A DNA stretch of 64,000 nt from JALUZX01 sp964561605 (GTDB lineage Bacteria; Planctomycetota; UBA1135; JALUZX01), in assembly GCA_964561605.1 (NCBI GenBank), contig CAZLQD010000001.1:51606-115605 (forward strand), written 5' to 3'. The notes beneath the pieces were generated by a model. It made no database searches. It saw only the letters and a list, made by a program, of their open reading frames with translations, and was not told the origin of the DNA. The first letter of the stretch is position 1; each line of letters opens with the position of its first letter. Made by a program: the position numbers and the translations under genes. Below are positions 51,592-60,819 of this stretch, one piece after another.

Positions 51592-51635
51592 CAAAGGAAA
51601 AGAAAACCCTCCTTCCTTACACCAAGGAGCCCCCC

Positions 51636-54600
51636 ATGGATTTCCTCGCCCTTCCCGCCTTCCTGATCCTGGCAGGCCTTCCCCTTCCCCCCTTGGAGCC
51701 GCCCACCCCGCCCTCCGCCACGCCCCCCCGATCCCCTTCGGTGCTCTTCCTGAAGCAGGGGGACCTGGCGGCCCTTCCCGCGGGGACGAGGGACCCGGCC
51801 CTCCTCTTCCGGCGCCTCCTCCAGGGTCCCACGCCGGCCCAGGCGGCCGCCGGCCTGACCAGCGCCTTTCCGAGGGGCACCCGCCTCCTGGGATTCCGGT
51901 CGAAGGGGGGGGACGTGACTCTCCTGCTCTCCCGGGAAGCCCTGGGGAAGGGGGACCTGGCCGCAAGGGCGGAAGACATGGTCCGCCAGGCCGTGGGCAC
52001 CCTGGAGACGGTGAACCCGGCCTTCCGCTCCCTCACCATCATGATCCGGACCCCCAAAGGGGACCGGAGACTCTCCGAACTCCTTCCCCCTCCGTCCCCG
52101 GCCGGCGGAGGGGCCCAACCGCCCCCCACCCCGGCGGGCCCGGTCTTCCGGGGGGCCCTCACGGGCCGGACCATCGCCGTCTCCCCGGGCCACGGCCTCT
52201 ACTGGAACAAGAAACTCCGCAAGTGGCTCTTCCAGAGACCTCTCATCGGGGGGCTCATCGAAGATATCCATAACAACGAAATCTGCATGGACTACCTGAT
52301 CCCCTACCTGGAGAACATGGGGGCCCGGGTGATCTCCTGCAGGGAGAGGACGAGAAATCCGCTGGAGGCCGTCCTGGACAACGACAAGGGGGCCCCCACC
52401 TACCGGGAGACAGGCTCCTGGCGGACCAGTTCCTGGGCGGGCTACAGGAACGGAACATACCGCTACGCCGTAACTTCATCCGTGGAGACCGCCACGGCCG
52501 CCTGGAGCACGGTCCTCCCCAAGGACGGCGACTACGGGGTCTACGTGTTCTTCCGGGCCGGCTCCAACCGGTGCAGGAAGGCGGTATACCGGGTGGAGCA
52601 CTCGGGGGGTACCACCGAGGTGGAGGTGGACCAGAGCAGGGACGACCGGCGCTGGGTCTGGATCGGGTCCTTCCACTTCTCCGCTGGAAAACCCGCCCGG
52701 ATCGTCCTCACGAACCGCTCCACCGACACGGGCAAGGCCGTAATCGCCGACGCCGTCCGTCTCGGAGCCGGCCTGGGTGACATCGACCGGGGAGGCGGGC
52801 CGAGCCGGAGGCCCCGCTGGCAGGAGTGCGCCCGCTACTGGGCCCAGACCGCCGGGGCGCCCTCTTCTGTCTACGCGCGGGGAACCGGATCGGACCACTG
52901 GGACGACGTCACCACCAGGCCCCGTTACGCCGAGTGGCGCGGCGCCGACGCCTACGTTTCCCACCACACCAACGCCGGAGGCGGCACGGGCACGTCGTCC
53001 TACATCTACAACGGCACCCCCTCGCCCGGCTCCTACGCCTTCCAGAAGGCCGTCCACAAGCAACTCATTTCGGATATCCGGAAGTATTGGGATTCCTCCT
53101 GGGTGGACCGGGGAATGCACCGGGCCAACTTCGGCGAGGTGCGGGAGCTGAAGACCATGCCCGGCGTCCTCCTGGAAGTGGCCTTCCACGACGATCCCAA
53201 CAAGAAGGACCACGCCTACCTCCACGACCCCCGGTTCCGCAGGATCGAGGCGAGGGCCGTGGCCAGGGGGATCCTGCGCTACTTCAAACCCGGGGCCCCC
53301 TTTCCTCCCGAACCGCCCGGCGCCCCCAGGGCGGTCAACGACGGCAAGGGGGGAATCCGGGTCTCCTGGGAGGCCTCTGCCGGTGCGACGGACTACGTGG
53401 TGGAGAAATCCCCCGACGGTAAGGGCTTCGTCCGCGCCGGGACCACGACCGGCCTCTCCTGGTCCACGGGCCCCCTCCCCCTGGACCAGGTTCTTTTCTT
53501 CCGCATACGGGCCCGGAACTCCTCCGGGGTCTCCTTTCCCACCGAGGTCGTGGGCGCCAGGCGGAGCCCCTCGGGAAAGGCCCGGCTCCTCCTGGTGAAC
53601 GGATTCGACCGGCTGGACCGGTACGTGAAGGGCTGGGAGAACACCAGGGACTACCTGGCCCGCCACGGCCTGGCCTTCGCCTCCGTCCCTTTCCGCGAGA
53701 TCGCCTTCGACTCCTGCGCCAACGAGGCGGTCACCCTGGGGAGGGTGAGACTCGGGAACTACCGGGTCGTGGACTGGGCCCTGGGCGAGGAATCCACCCG
53801 TGACGAGACCTTCAGCTCCGCCGAACAGACCCTGGTCACGGCCTTCCTCAGGGCCGGTGGATCCCTCCTGGTCACGGGCTCCGAACTGGCCTGGGACCTG
53901 GACCGGAAGGGCTCCGCCGCCGACCGGGCCTTCCTCCACGGAATGCTTGGTATCGCATATGCCGCCGACGACGCCGGAACCTATCTCTTCTCGGGAGTCC
54001 CGGGGTCCTGCATGGCCTCCATTCCCCTCTCCTCCTTCGACGACGGAACCCACGGAACCTACGACGTGGACTATCCCGACGTCTTCCGTCCCGCCGGAAG
54101 GGGAGCCAGGGCCTGTCTCTTCTACGCCGGGTCCAAGACGGCCGGCGTGCAGTGGGACCAGGGCACCTGGCGGGTCCTGGCGGCGGGCTTCCCCCTGGAG
54201 ACGGTCACCTCCCGCCCGACCCGGACGGCCCTGGCGGGAGAGGCCCTGGCCTTCCTGGATCCCGATCCTCCGGCCTGGTCGGACCGGGAGGTTCCCCGGG
54301 GTTCCACCGGCAGGATCGGGGTCCACCTTCCGGGCCAGGCCGGAAAGGACTGCTTCCTCGCCGCCGCCCTTGCAGCGGAGCCGGGCATCCCTCTCCCGGG
54401 AGGAAAGATCCTGCCCCTGGCGCCCGATCCCCTTTTCCGCCTCACCCTGGGAACGGGAGGGGGCCTCTTCCAGGGCTTCTTCGCCCGCCTGGACAGCCGG
54501 GGCAGGACCCTGGCCAAGTGGAAAGTTCCCACCCTGCCGGAGCTGGCGGGAGTGGAGGTCTACTTCGCGGCCTTCACCTACGACCCCGCCTCGCCTACCT

Positions 54601-54644
54601 TCGTGGGCCAGGTCACCACCTGGACCAGGACCCGGGTGAAGTAG
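51636..54644 (+). CDS. Multidomain secreted N-acetylmuramoyl-L-alanine amidase
   Basis: ATG 51636 follows AAGGAG. After a signal sequence, residues about 35-140 form a GerMN-like domain. An amidase_3 domain begins at 178 with SPGHG (H186) and E215, is interrupted at about 255-380 by a beta-sandwich of golvesin/Xly type (YRETGSWRTSS, DGDYGVYVFFRAGSN), then resumes with SHHTNA (H443/H444) and LLEVAFHDD (E514). All zinc and catalytic residues are therefore present. A fibronectin-III domain (about 560-645), a Rossmann-like domain and the shared C-terminal module follow. At 1002 residues it is exceptionally long for the family. It would cleave peptide from glycan in peptidoglycan. Confidence 0.88.
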   Translation: MDFLALPAFLILAGLPLPPLEPPTPPSATPPRSPSVLFLKQGDLAALPAGTRDPALLFRRLLQGPTPAQAAAGLTSAFPRGTRLLGFRSKGGDVTLLLSREALGKGDLAARAEDMVRQAVGTLETVNPAFRSLTIMIRTPKGDRRLSELLPPPSPAGGGAQPPPTPAGPVFRGALTGRTIAVSPGHGLYWNKKLRKWLFQRPLIGGLIEDIHNNEICMDYLIPYLENMGARVISCRERTRNPLEAVLDNDKGAPTYRETGSWRTSSWAGYRNGTYRYAVTSSVETATAAWSTVLPKDGDYGVYVFFRAGSNRCRKAVYRVEHSGGTTEVEVDQSRDDRRWVWIGSFHFSAGKPARIVLTNRSTDTGKAVIADAVRLGAGLGDIDRGGGPSRRPRWQECARYWAQTAGAPSSVYARGTGSDHWDDVTTRPRYAEWRGADAYVSHHTNAGGGTGTSSYIYNGTPSPGSYAFQKAVHKQLISDIRKYWDSSWVDRGMHRANFGEVRELKTMPGVLLEVAFHDDPNKKDHAYLHDPRFRRIEARAVARGILRYFKPGAPFPPEPPGAPRAVNDGKGGIRVSWEASAGATDYVVEKSPDGKGFVRAGTTTGLSWSTGPLPLDQVLFFRIRARNSSGVSFPTEVVGARRSPSGKARLLLVNGFDRLDRYVKGWENTRDYLARHGLAFASVPFREIAFDSCANEAVTLGRVRLGNYRVVDWALGEESTRDETFSSAEQTLVTAFLRAGGSLLVTGSELAWDLDRKGSAADRAFLHGMLGIAYAADDAGTYLFSGVPGSCMASIPLSSFDDGTHGTYDVDYPDVFRPAGRGARACLFYAGSKTAGVQWDQGTWRVLAAGFPLETVTSRPTRTALAGEALAFLDPDPPAWSDREVPRGSTGRIGVHLPGQAGKDCFLAAALAAEPGIPLPGGKILPLAPDPLFRLTLGTGGGLFQGFFARLDSRGRTLAKWKVPTLPELAGVEVYFAAFTYDPASPTFVGQVTTWTRTRVK

Positions 54645-54668
54645 CCCCCCCGGTGCGAACCGATAGAA

Positions 54669-54696
54669 CCTGGGCGGGTACTTTCTCCCGCCCAGG
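54669..54696 (+). terminator. Hairpin between amidase and GT4 genes
   Basis: CCTGGGCGGG (54669-54678) and CCCGCCCAGG (54687-54696) pair perfectly over 10 bp. No T tract follows, so it may attenuate rather than terminate. Confidence 0.5.
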
Positions 54697-54717
54697 CACG
54701 CCAAGGAGGCGGAACCC

Positions 54718-55989
54718 ATGGCAGAGAACGGCCGGAGAGACCATCCCCGGGGAGAGGGAACCGCCTCCCCACGGCCCACCCTGGCCTACCTGGCCAGCGA
54801 ATACCCCGCCATCTCCCACACCTTCATCTTCCGGGAGATCCTCCATCTCCGGGCCAAGGGCTTCCAGGTGCACACCGCCTCCATCAGGAGGCCCCGGAAC
54901 CTGGAGAAGATGACCCCCGAGGAGAAGGAGGACGCCGCCCGCACACTCTACGTCCTCTCCCGCTCCCTCCCGGCGATCCTCCTGGACAACCTCCTCCTCT
55001 TCCTCTCGGGCCCGGCTCGCTACCTGGCCATGGCCGCCGAGGCATGGAAGGCCCACAGGCTCGGCAAGAGGAGCATCTTGAAGTCCCTGGCCTACCTGGT
55101 CGAAGCGGGCGTCCTGACCCGGTGGCTCGCCTCCAAGGGAGTGACCCACCTGCACGTCCACTTCGCCAACCCCGCCGCCACGGCCGCCATGATCGGCGCC
55201 GCCTCGGGGAGGTTCACCTTCAGCCTCAGCGTCCACGGCCCCACGGTCTTCTTCCGCACCACCGAATTCGTCCTCCCCAGAAAGCTGGAGAAGGCCCATT
55301 TCGTCCGGTGCATCAGCCACTTCTGCCGCTCCCAGGTGATGACCTTTCTGCCGCCCTCCCACTGGGAGAAACTGGAGATCGTCCGGTGCGGAGTGAATCC
55401 CCAGGTCTTCACCCCGAGGCCCGACCCCGGGGAGGGGAGGAAGGAGATCCTCTGCGTGGCGCGGGTCGTGCCCGTCAAGGGCCAGCACATCCTCCTCCAG
55501 GCCTGCCGGATCCTTGCGGAGAAGGGCATAGACTTCCACCTGACCCTCGTGGGAGGGGGGGAAGACATCGAGGCCGTCCGCGAGGAAGCTGAAAGGCTGG
55601 GATTGAAGGAACGGGTCACCCTGACGGGCCCCGTGGGCCAGGGGGAAATCCGCCGTTACTTCGACGCCGCCCACCTCTTCGCCCTCCCGAGCTTCGCCGA
55701 GGGGGTGCCCGTTGTCTTCATGGAGGCCATGGCCAAGGAGATCCCCTGCGTGGCGTCCCGCATCAACGGTATCCCCGAGCTGATCGAAGACGGCGTGGAG
55801 GGATTCCTGGTGACGCCCTCCCACGTGGAGGAGCTTGCCGACCGGCTCGAAAGGCTCCTCGCCGACGGGAACCTGCGCCGGGAGATGGGCCGCAAGGGCA
55901 GGGAGAAAGTCCTCCGCCTCTACGACCTGGACAAGAACTGCGAGCAAATGGGCCGAATCTTCACCAGGCGGCTCGCCCCGGGGAGCTAG
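54718..55989 (+). CDS. Glycosyltransferase family 4
   Basis: A GT-B retaining transferase (423 residues) resembling colanic-acid WcaL-type enzymes. Features are YLASEYPAISHTFIFREI at the N-terminus, LHVHFANPAATAAMIGA, the donor-domain start ILCVARVVPVKGQHILLQAC and the E-x7-E motif FAEGVPVVFMEAMA. It would add a sugar from a nucleotide donor during surface-polysaccharide synthesis. It is not clustered with other polysaccharide genes. It converges with the Fe-S protein gene 23 bases away. Confidence 0.92.
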   Translation: MAENGRRDHPRGEGTASPRPTLAYLASEYPAISHTFIFREILHLRAKGFQVHTASIRRPRNLEKMTPEEKEDAARTLYVLSRSLPAILLDNLLLFLSGPARYLAMAAEAWKAHRLGKRSILKSLAYLVEAGVLTRWLASKGVTHLHVHFANPAATAAMIGAASGRFTFSLSVHGPTVFFRTTEFVLPRKLEKAHFVRCISHFCRSQVMTFLPPSHWEKLEIVRCGVNPQVFTPRPDPGEGRKEILCVARVVPVKGQHILLQACRILAEKGIDFHLTLVGGGEDIEAVREEAERLGLKERVTLTGPVGQGEIRRYFDAAHLFALPSFAEGVPVVFMEAMAKEIPCVASRINGIPELIEDGVEGFLVTPSHVEELADRLERLLADGNLRREMGRKGREKVLRLYDLDKNCEQMGRIFTRRLAPGS

Positions 55990-56012
55990 GCCGGCCCGCC
56001 TCCCCGAAGGGA

Positions 56013-57887
56013 TCACCCCCCGGAGGAAAGCCCGGAGGCCAGGAGTTCCAGGACGTCCTTGACCCGGTCCTTGTCCTCCACGCCCTTGTCCTTGAATCCG
56101 TCCTTGAGCATCATCCCGCAGAAGGGGCAGGCCGTGGCCACGGGATCCTTTCCGAGAGAGAGGAACTCTTCCACCCTGTCGTGGTTGATCCGCTTCTCCC
56201 CTTCCTCCTCGTTGAACACCTGGGCTCCGCCGGCGCCGCAACAAAAGGACCTCTCCCTGGTTCGAGAGGGCTCCAGGCCCTTCACCCCGGCCGCCGCCAC
56301 GCACTCCCTCAGGTCCCTCCAGCTCCCGCCGTTCTCGTGGCGCGAGAGGTAGCACGGATCGTGGAGAAAGGCCCTCTCCAGGGAGGCCCGACCTTCCAGC
56401 TTCAACCGGCCCTCCTTCAAGAGGCCTGCGACGAAACGCACGGCGTGGTCGATCCGGATCTCCGGGTTCAAGGGCGCTTCCAGGCCCTGGTTCTCGCCCA
56501 GGTCCTTGTATTCCTCCAGGGCGCGCACGCAGTGGGGGCAGGTGGCGACGATGCGCTTGGCCCCCGAAGCGTTCAAGAGCTCCACGTTGTGGGAGGCCAG
56601 CTCGGCGAAGAGGAACTCGTTTCCGGCCCGCCGGGCCGCATCACCGGTGCATTTCTCCCCGGGAAGGACCCCGAAGGAGACCCCGGCGGCCCTCAAGATC
56701 CGGGCGAAGGCCTCGACCGCCGCCTCGTAGGAGTCGTCGTACCGCCCCATGCATCCCATCCACCACAGGACCTCCTGTCCCTCGTAGCGGGGAAGCCCGA
56801 GGCCCTCGATCCGGTCCTCGGCCTTGGCCCTGGGATAGGACCAGGGGTTGCCCGACCGCTCGAGATTCCGGAACAGTGTTTCCAGGGGATCGGGGAACTC
56901 ACCCTCCGACACCTGCCCCCTCCTGAGTTCCAGGATGGGGTTGAGCTGCTCCACACCGACGGGGCACTGCCAGGAGCAGGCCCCGCAGGAGGTGCACTGC
57001 CAGATCACCTTGGTGTCCAGGTGCTTTCCCAGGACGGGCTCCTCCGGGTCCTCGAGGAAGGCCTTTCTCAGATCCAGGACGACCTGCTTGGGGTTGAGTT
57101 CCTTGCCGGTGTTGCGGGCCGGGCAGTTGTCCTGGCACCTGCCGCATTCCACACAGCTGAAGACACCCAGGGCCACGGGCTTGGAGAGGTCGAGGGGCTT
57201 TTCCACGCCCGTTTCCTCGGCCTCGAAGTCGAGGGGCCTGAGTCTCCCCATGACGGGGTCCTTGAAGAAGACCGCGAAGGGCCCCAGCACCAGGTGGAGG
57301 TGCTTGGACCTGACGATCAGGGGAGGAAAGGCCAGGACGAAGAGGGAGTGAATCCACCAGTTGGCCTCCCAGGCGCCGGTCCCGTGGGGAGGGCCGTAGA
57401 GGCCGTACAGGTAGGTCACCATCAAGGCGGCGATGAAGAAGGCCACGACACCGCTGGACCAGGACAGGTGGTCACCCAGGGCGGGAGGCCTGAGGACGAA
57501 GCGCCGGAAAGCCAGGTAGAGGATCCCCGCCAGGACGGCCACGGAGAAGACGGCCACGACGTGGCGGAAACCCATGCCGAGGGAACCGGGGGTCCATCCC
57601 AGGAAGGACCATCCCGTGAAGCCCTCGAGGAAGTGATCCGTCGTGGCCGCCAGGAAGGCCAGGAAGCCCCAGAAGACCAGGGCGTGGGCCGTCCCGGCCA
57701 GGGGCCTCTCCCGGATGACCTTGGACTGGAAGAGGACCTGGGAGATCACCCTTCCCAGCCTCTCCCCGAAGGGCTCGAACTCCAGCTTCCCCTTGGCCCG
57801 GCGAATCCGGTCGATCCGAACCAGGAAGGGGGGCAGGAAGCCCGCCAGGGAACCCAGGATCAGGAGGAGTAGGATCACTGCCTGCAT
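56013..57887 (-). CDS. Membrane Fe-S oxidoreductase, heterodisulfide-reductase D/E-like
   Basis: Residues 1-230 form five or six membrane helices with conserved histidines, like NarI/HdrE-type quinone modules. Two [4Fe-4S] motifs follow: CVECGRCQDNC (fourth ligand in the second cluster group) and CTSCGACSWQC. Two CCG-type domains end the protein, with the second marked by DPCYLSRHE, CCGAGG and CPFCGMML. The domain order (membrane, ferredoxin, CCG x2) matches fused HdrDE-type proteins thought to pass electrons from ETF or other carriers to quinone. Length is 624. The partner is unknown. Confidence 0.88.
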   Translation of the reverse strand: MQAVILLLLILGSLAGFLPPFLVRIDRIRRAKGKLEFEPFGERLGRVISQVLFQSKVIRERPLAGTAHALVFWGFLAFLAATTDHFLEGFTGWSFLGWTPGSLGMGFRHVVAVFSVAVLAGILYLAFRRFVLRPPALGDHLSWSSGVVAFFIAALMVTYLYGLYGPPHGTGAWEANWWIHSLFVLAFPPLIVRSKHLHLVLGPFAVFFKDPVMGRLRPLDFEAEETGVEKPLDLSKPVALGVFSCVECGRCQDNCPARNTGKELNPKQVVLDLRKAFLEDPEEPVLGKHLDTKVIWQCTSCGACSWQCPVGVEQLNPILELRRGQVSEGEFPDPLETLFRNLERSGNPWSYPRAKAEDRIEGLGLPRYEGQEVLWWMGCMGRYDDSYEAAVEAFARILRAAGVSFGVLPGEKCTGDAARRAGNEFLFAELASHNVELLNASGAKRIVATCPHCVRALEEYKDLGENQGLEAPLNPEIRIDHAVRFVAGLLKEGRLKLEGRASLERAFLHDPCYLSRHENGGSWRDLRECVAAAGVKGLEPSRTRERSFCCGAGGAQVFNEEEGEKRINHDRVEEFLSLGKDPVATACPFCGMMLKDGFKDKGVEDKDRVKDVLELLASGLSSGG

Positions 57888-57937
57888 CGGTGCGTCTCCA
57901 TGGATACACGGTGGTCCTTCGCCAAAAGGGCAAGACC

Positions 57938-58876
57938 TTATCCGGCCGGAGGCCGGGGAGGCAAGGAAACACTCCCTTCCGGGATCCCCCCCATCTCCTC
58001 GAGCCCTCCCGGTCCTACGTAGCGGACTTCGGGCTCCAAGCGGATCCCGAGACGCTCCCACACCCTGCGCCGGATCCGGCGGACCAGCTCCAGGATTTCC
58101 GAGCTCCGGGCCCCGCCGGTGTTGACCAGGAAGTTGGCGTGCTTGGGCGAGAGGGCCGCCCCCCCCACCCGGGCGCCGGCCATGCCGGCGAGGGTGATCG
58201 CCTTCCAGGCGGGCATCTCCGGGGGGTTCTTGAAGAAACTCCCGGCGCAACGGGCCCTGTGGGGATGCTTCTCCAGGCGGGAGGCCAGGTCGGCCCGGAC
58301 CTTCCGGAGGATCTCTTCCCTCGGGGCCGGATGGAGAGAGAAGACCGCCTCCACCAGGAGGAATCGATCCGACTCCTGGAGGAGGGAACGGCGGTACCGA
58401 AAGTCCAGGAAAGACGGCCCCGCCTCGAAGAACTGGAGGGTCTCCGAGTCCAGGAGCCTGGCACCCACCAGGACCTGGGCCACGCTCTTGCCGTAGCAGC
58501 CGGCGTTTCCCGCTACGGCCCCCCCCACCGTGCCGGGGATGTTGGCCAGGAATTCGAGCCCTCCCAGGCCCAGTCGGGCCGCCCGGCCCACCACCGAAGA
58601 GAGCCTCGCCCCTGCATCGGCCCGGACCACCCTCCCCGCCGGATCGGGGCGGATGCTCCGGAAGGCGGGCCGGATCACCAGGCCCCGAAAGCCCCCGTCG
58701 TGGAAGAATAGGTTGCTTCCCCCCCCCAGGAGGAAGGAGGCCACCCCCCTCTCCCGGGCCCAGGCCACGGCAAGGGCCAGCTCCTCCGGGGAGGCCGGAC
58801 GGAAAAAGAAATCCGCCGGGCCTCCCACTTGGAGACGGCACAAAGGGGCGAGGGGGACGTTTTTTTCCAGTTTCAT
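57938..58876 (-). CDS. murB: UDP-N-acetylenolpyruvoylglucosamine reductase
   Basis: The FAD enzyme reducing enolpyruvyl-UDP-GlcNAc to UDP-MurNAc in peptidoglycan synthesis. FAD-binding motifs LLGGGSNLFFHD and FLANIPGTVGGAVAGNAGCYG are clear. The catalytic serine lies in CAGSFFKNP and the acid glutamate in LEPEVRYVG. ATG 58876 gives 312 residues. It lies 50 bases upstream of the Fe-S gene on the same strand, not in a division/cell-wall cluster. Confidence 0.95.
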   Translation of the reverse strand: MKLEKNVPLAPLCRLQVGGPADFFFRPASPEELALAVAWARERGVASFLLGGGSNLFFHDGGFRGLVIRPAFRSIRPDPAGRVVRADAGARLSSVVGRAARLGLGGLEFLANIPGTVGGAVAGNAGCYGKSVAQVLVGARLLDSETLQFFEAGPSFLDFRYRRSLLQESDRFLLVEAVFSLHPAPREEILRKVRADLASRLEKHPHRARCAGSFFKNPPEMPAWKAITLAGMAGARVGGAALSPKHANFLVNTGGARSSEILELVRRIRRRVWERLGIRLEPEVRYVGPGGLEEMGGIPEGSVSLPPRPPAG

Positions 58877-59020
58877 GGGCCGCTCTTCCTGGAACCCCGT
58901 CCCCGCCGGCCCGAGGGGCCGGAGGAAAGGGAGCTCGGAGAACAGAAAGGTAGTACAATAAGGAAGCGCCCGATGCGAAACCTTCCCGGGAGGATCGCTA
59001 GGGAAAGGGGAGAAACGACC

Positions 59021-60694
59021 ATGAAGAACCCGATCCTGTCCAGCCTGCTCTGGGCCTTCGCGGCCCTCCTCCTGGTGACCTTCCCCTGCGCCTGCCACCA
59101 CTCCGGCGGGGGGGACCACGTTCCCGAAGCCCGCCTGGGCCCCCTCCACCCCTCCCCCCGGGCCTCGGCGGAGCTCCCCCTGGTCTCCCTGCCCGGCCAG
59201 GTGGCCCTGGGGCCGGAAGGCAAGACCGTCCTGGTGGCCCAACCTCTCCTGGGGCGGGTCCTGGAGGTGGATCCCAAGGACCAGAGCACCCGGGTGGTCA
59301 CCACCTCTCCCATCTCCCCCTGGGGCCTGAAACCCATGCCCGACGGCCGGACCTACCTGGTGGCCGACTCGGCCGGGGACAGGCTCCTTCTCCTGGACCC
59401 CGGGAAAGGGGTGGAGCGGTCCGTCCAGATTCCCTTCCAGGGGACGCCCTTCGCCGCCCTTCCCAGCAAGGACGGCACCTGGGCCGCCGTGGTCTTCGCC
59501 GAGGGTTTCCTGGCCCAGGTCCCCTTGAACGGCGGCGCCTCCCGGAAGATCGACGCCGGCCTGCAGGATCCCTGGGGGGCGGCCCTGGAACCGGGAGAGG
59601 AGACCTTGCTCGTTGCCGAGCGGGGGCTGGACCAGCTCACCCGGGTGAGGCTCTCCGACGGGGCCGTCCAGAAAGTGGCGGACCGGCTCAAGGAGTGCAC
59701 CGACGTCTTCCTGGAAAGGGGCAACGGCTCCGCCCTGGTGGCCTCCAACACGGGGGACATCTACAGGGTGATGCTCGCCGGCGGCACGGTCCAGGTCTTC
59801 CGGAACCTCCCCGGGGCGGTCACCCTGGCCGGGGGACCCGACCTGGTCACCGTCCTCGTTGGCGATTACGAGAACGGCAAGGTTTACACCTTGGACCGGA
59901 TCAAAGGAGGGGCGGCCGTCCTCGTGGACGGCCTGGGCGAGCCCACCTGGCTCGGTGTAGCCGGAGATTCCACCCTCGTCGTGGTGGACCAGACCGCAAT
60001 GGGAGGCCTCTACAGGATCGACTGGACCCAGGGACTGGCCCGGACGACCCTCCTCCTGGAAAACGGCCGGGACATGACCTCGGTGTGCGTCCTTCCCGGC
60101 GGGGGGAAGGCGGCCCTCACCACCGGGGACGGGAGACTCTACCTGGTCCCCCTGGACGGAAAAGACCCGGTCCTGCTCTCCAGCAGCCTTGTCGATCCCT
60201 CGGGCCTCTCCGCCTCCATCGACGGGAAGACCCTCTACCTCTCAGAGCGCAAACAAGACTCCCTGGGGACCTACTCCCGGCTCACCGCAGTGGACGTCTC
60301 CTCGGGAAAAGCGAAGGGCCTCACGGGCTTCAGCCTCACCGAACCCGTCCACGCCACGAAAGAGGTGAAGCGGGGACTCCTGGCCATACGGGACGCCCAG
60401 GGAGTGAGGCTCTTCGACCTGGCCTCTGGGCACTTCTCCCCTGCCGGATACATCCACCTGATTCCCTCGACGACGGGCATGGCCGCCGAATGGCCCGATC
60501 TCTGGGTAGCCTGGTCCAGCGGCGACCAGAACCTGGATTTCGAGATCGACAGGCTCGATCTCTCCCGGGGGACGGTGGAGATCATAGAAAAGGGGAGCGG
60601 CGTCCAGCCCGTGGGCCTGGGCCTCACCCCCCGGGGAGACACCCTTCTCCTCGTGGACCTGGCCGGGGCGGCCATCCTCCGCTTCCTCCCCTGA
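59021..60694 (+). CDS. Lipoprotein with beta-propeller (NHL/SMP-30-like) repeats
   Basis: ATG 59021 begins a signal sequence with a cysteine at the cleavage point (VTFPCAC). The 557-residue body repeats blades such as GQVALGPEGKTVLVAQPLLGRVLEVDP, GLKPMPDGRTYLVADSAGDRLLLLDP and PWGAALEPGEETLLVAERGLDQL. The fold is a six- or seven-bladed propeller; no catalytic residues can be named. It is probably a periplasmic or surface binding protein. TACAAT at 58954-58959 may be its -10 box. Confidence 0.8.
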   Translation: MKNPILSSLLWAFAALLLVTFPCACHHSGGGDHVPEARLGPLHPSPRASAELPLVSLPGQVALGPEGKTVLVAQPLLGRVLEVDPKDQSTRVVTTSPISPWGLKPMPDGRTYLVADSAGDRLLLLDPGKGVERSVQIPFQGTPFAALPSKDGTWAAVVFAEGFLAQVPLNGGASRKIDAGLQDPWGAALEPGEETLLVAERGLDQLTRVRLSDGAVQKVADRLKECTDVFLERGNGSALVASNTGDIYRVMLAGGTVQVFRNLPGAVTLAGGPDLVTVLVGDYENGKVYTLDRIKGGAAVLVDGLGEPTWLGVAGDSTLVVVDQTAMGGLYRIDWTQGLARTTLLLENGRDMTSVCVLPGGGKAALTTGDGRLYLVPLDGKDPVLLSSSLVDPSGLSASIDGKTLYLSERKQDSLGTYSRLTAVDVSSGKAKGLTGFSLTEPVHATKEVKRGLLAIRDAQGVRLFDLASGHFSPAGYIHLIPSTTGMAAEWPDLWVAWSSGDQNLDFEIDRLDLSRGTVEIIEKGSGVQPVGLGLTPRGDTLLLVDLAGAAILRFLP

Positions 60695-60819
60695 ACTCCC
60701 GGACGGGCGAGCCGAGGGCATCCCGGCCCGGCCAGGGAAAGGGTCCTTCTTGCAATCTTCCATCCCGGCCCTACCCTTCCCGGGGATCGAGCCAGGCCTT
60801 ACTTCCAGGAGGAATATCC

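Noticed and set aside
49206..52271. 1021-codon minus-strand frame
   Set aside because: Only its last 264 codons are protein-like (the hydrolase); the rest overlaps dacB and the amidase gene in wrong frames.
56013..58958. 981-codon frame suggesting a MurB-oxidoreductase fusion
   Set aside because: The part beyond 57887 is a shadow of murB in another frame; the genes are separate.
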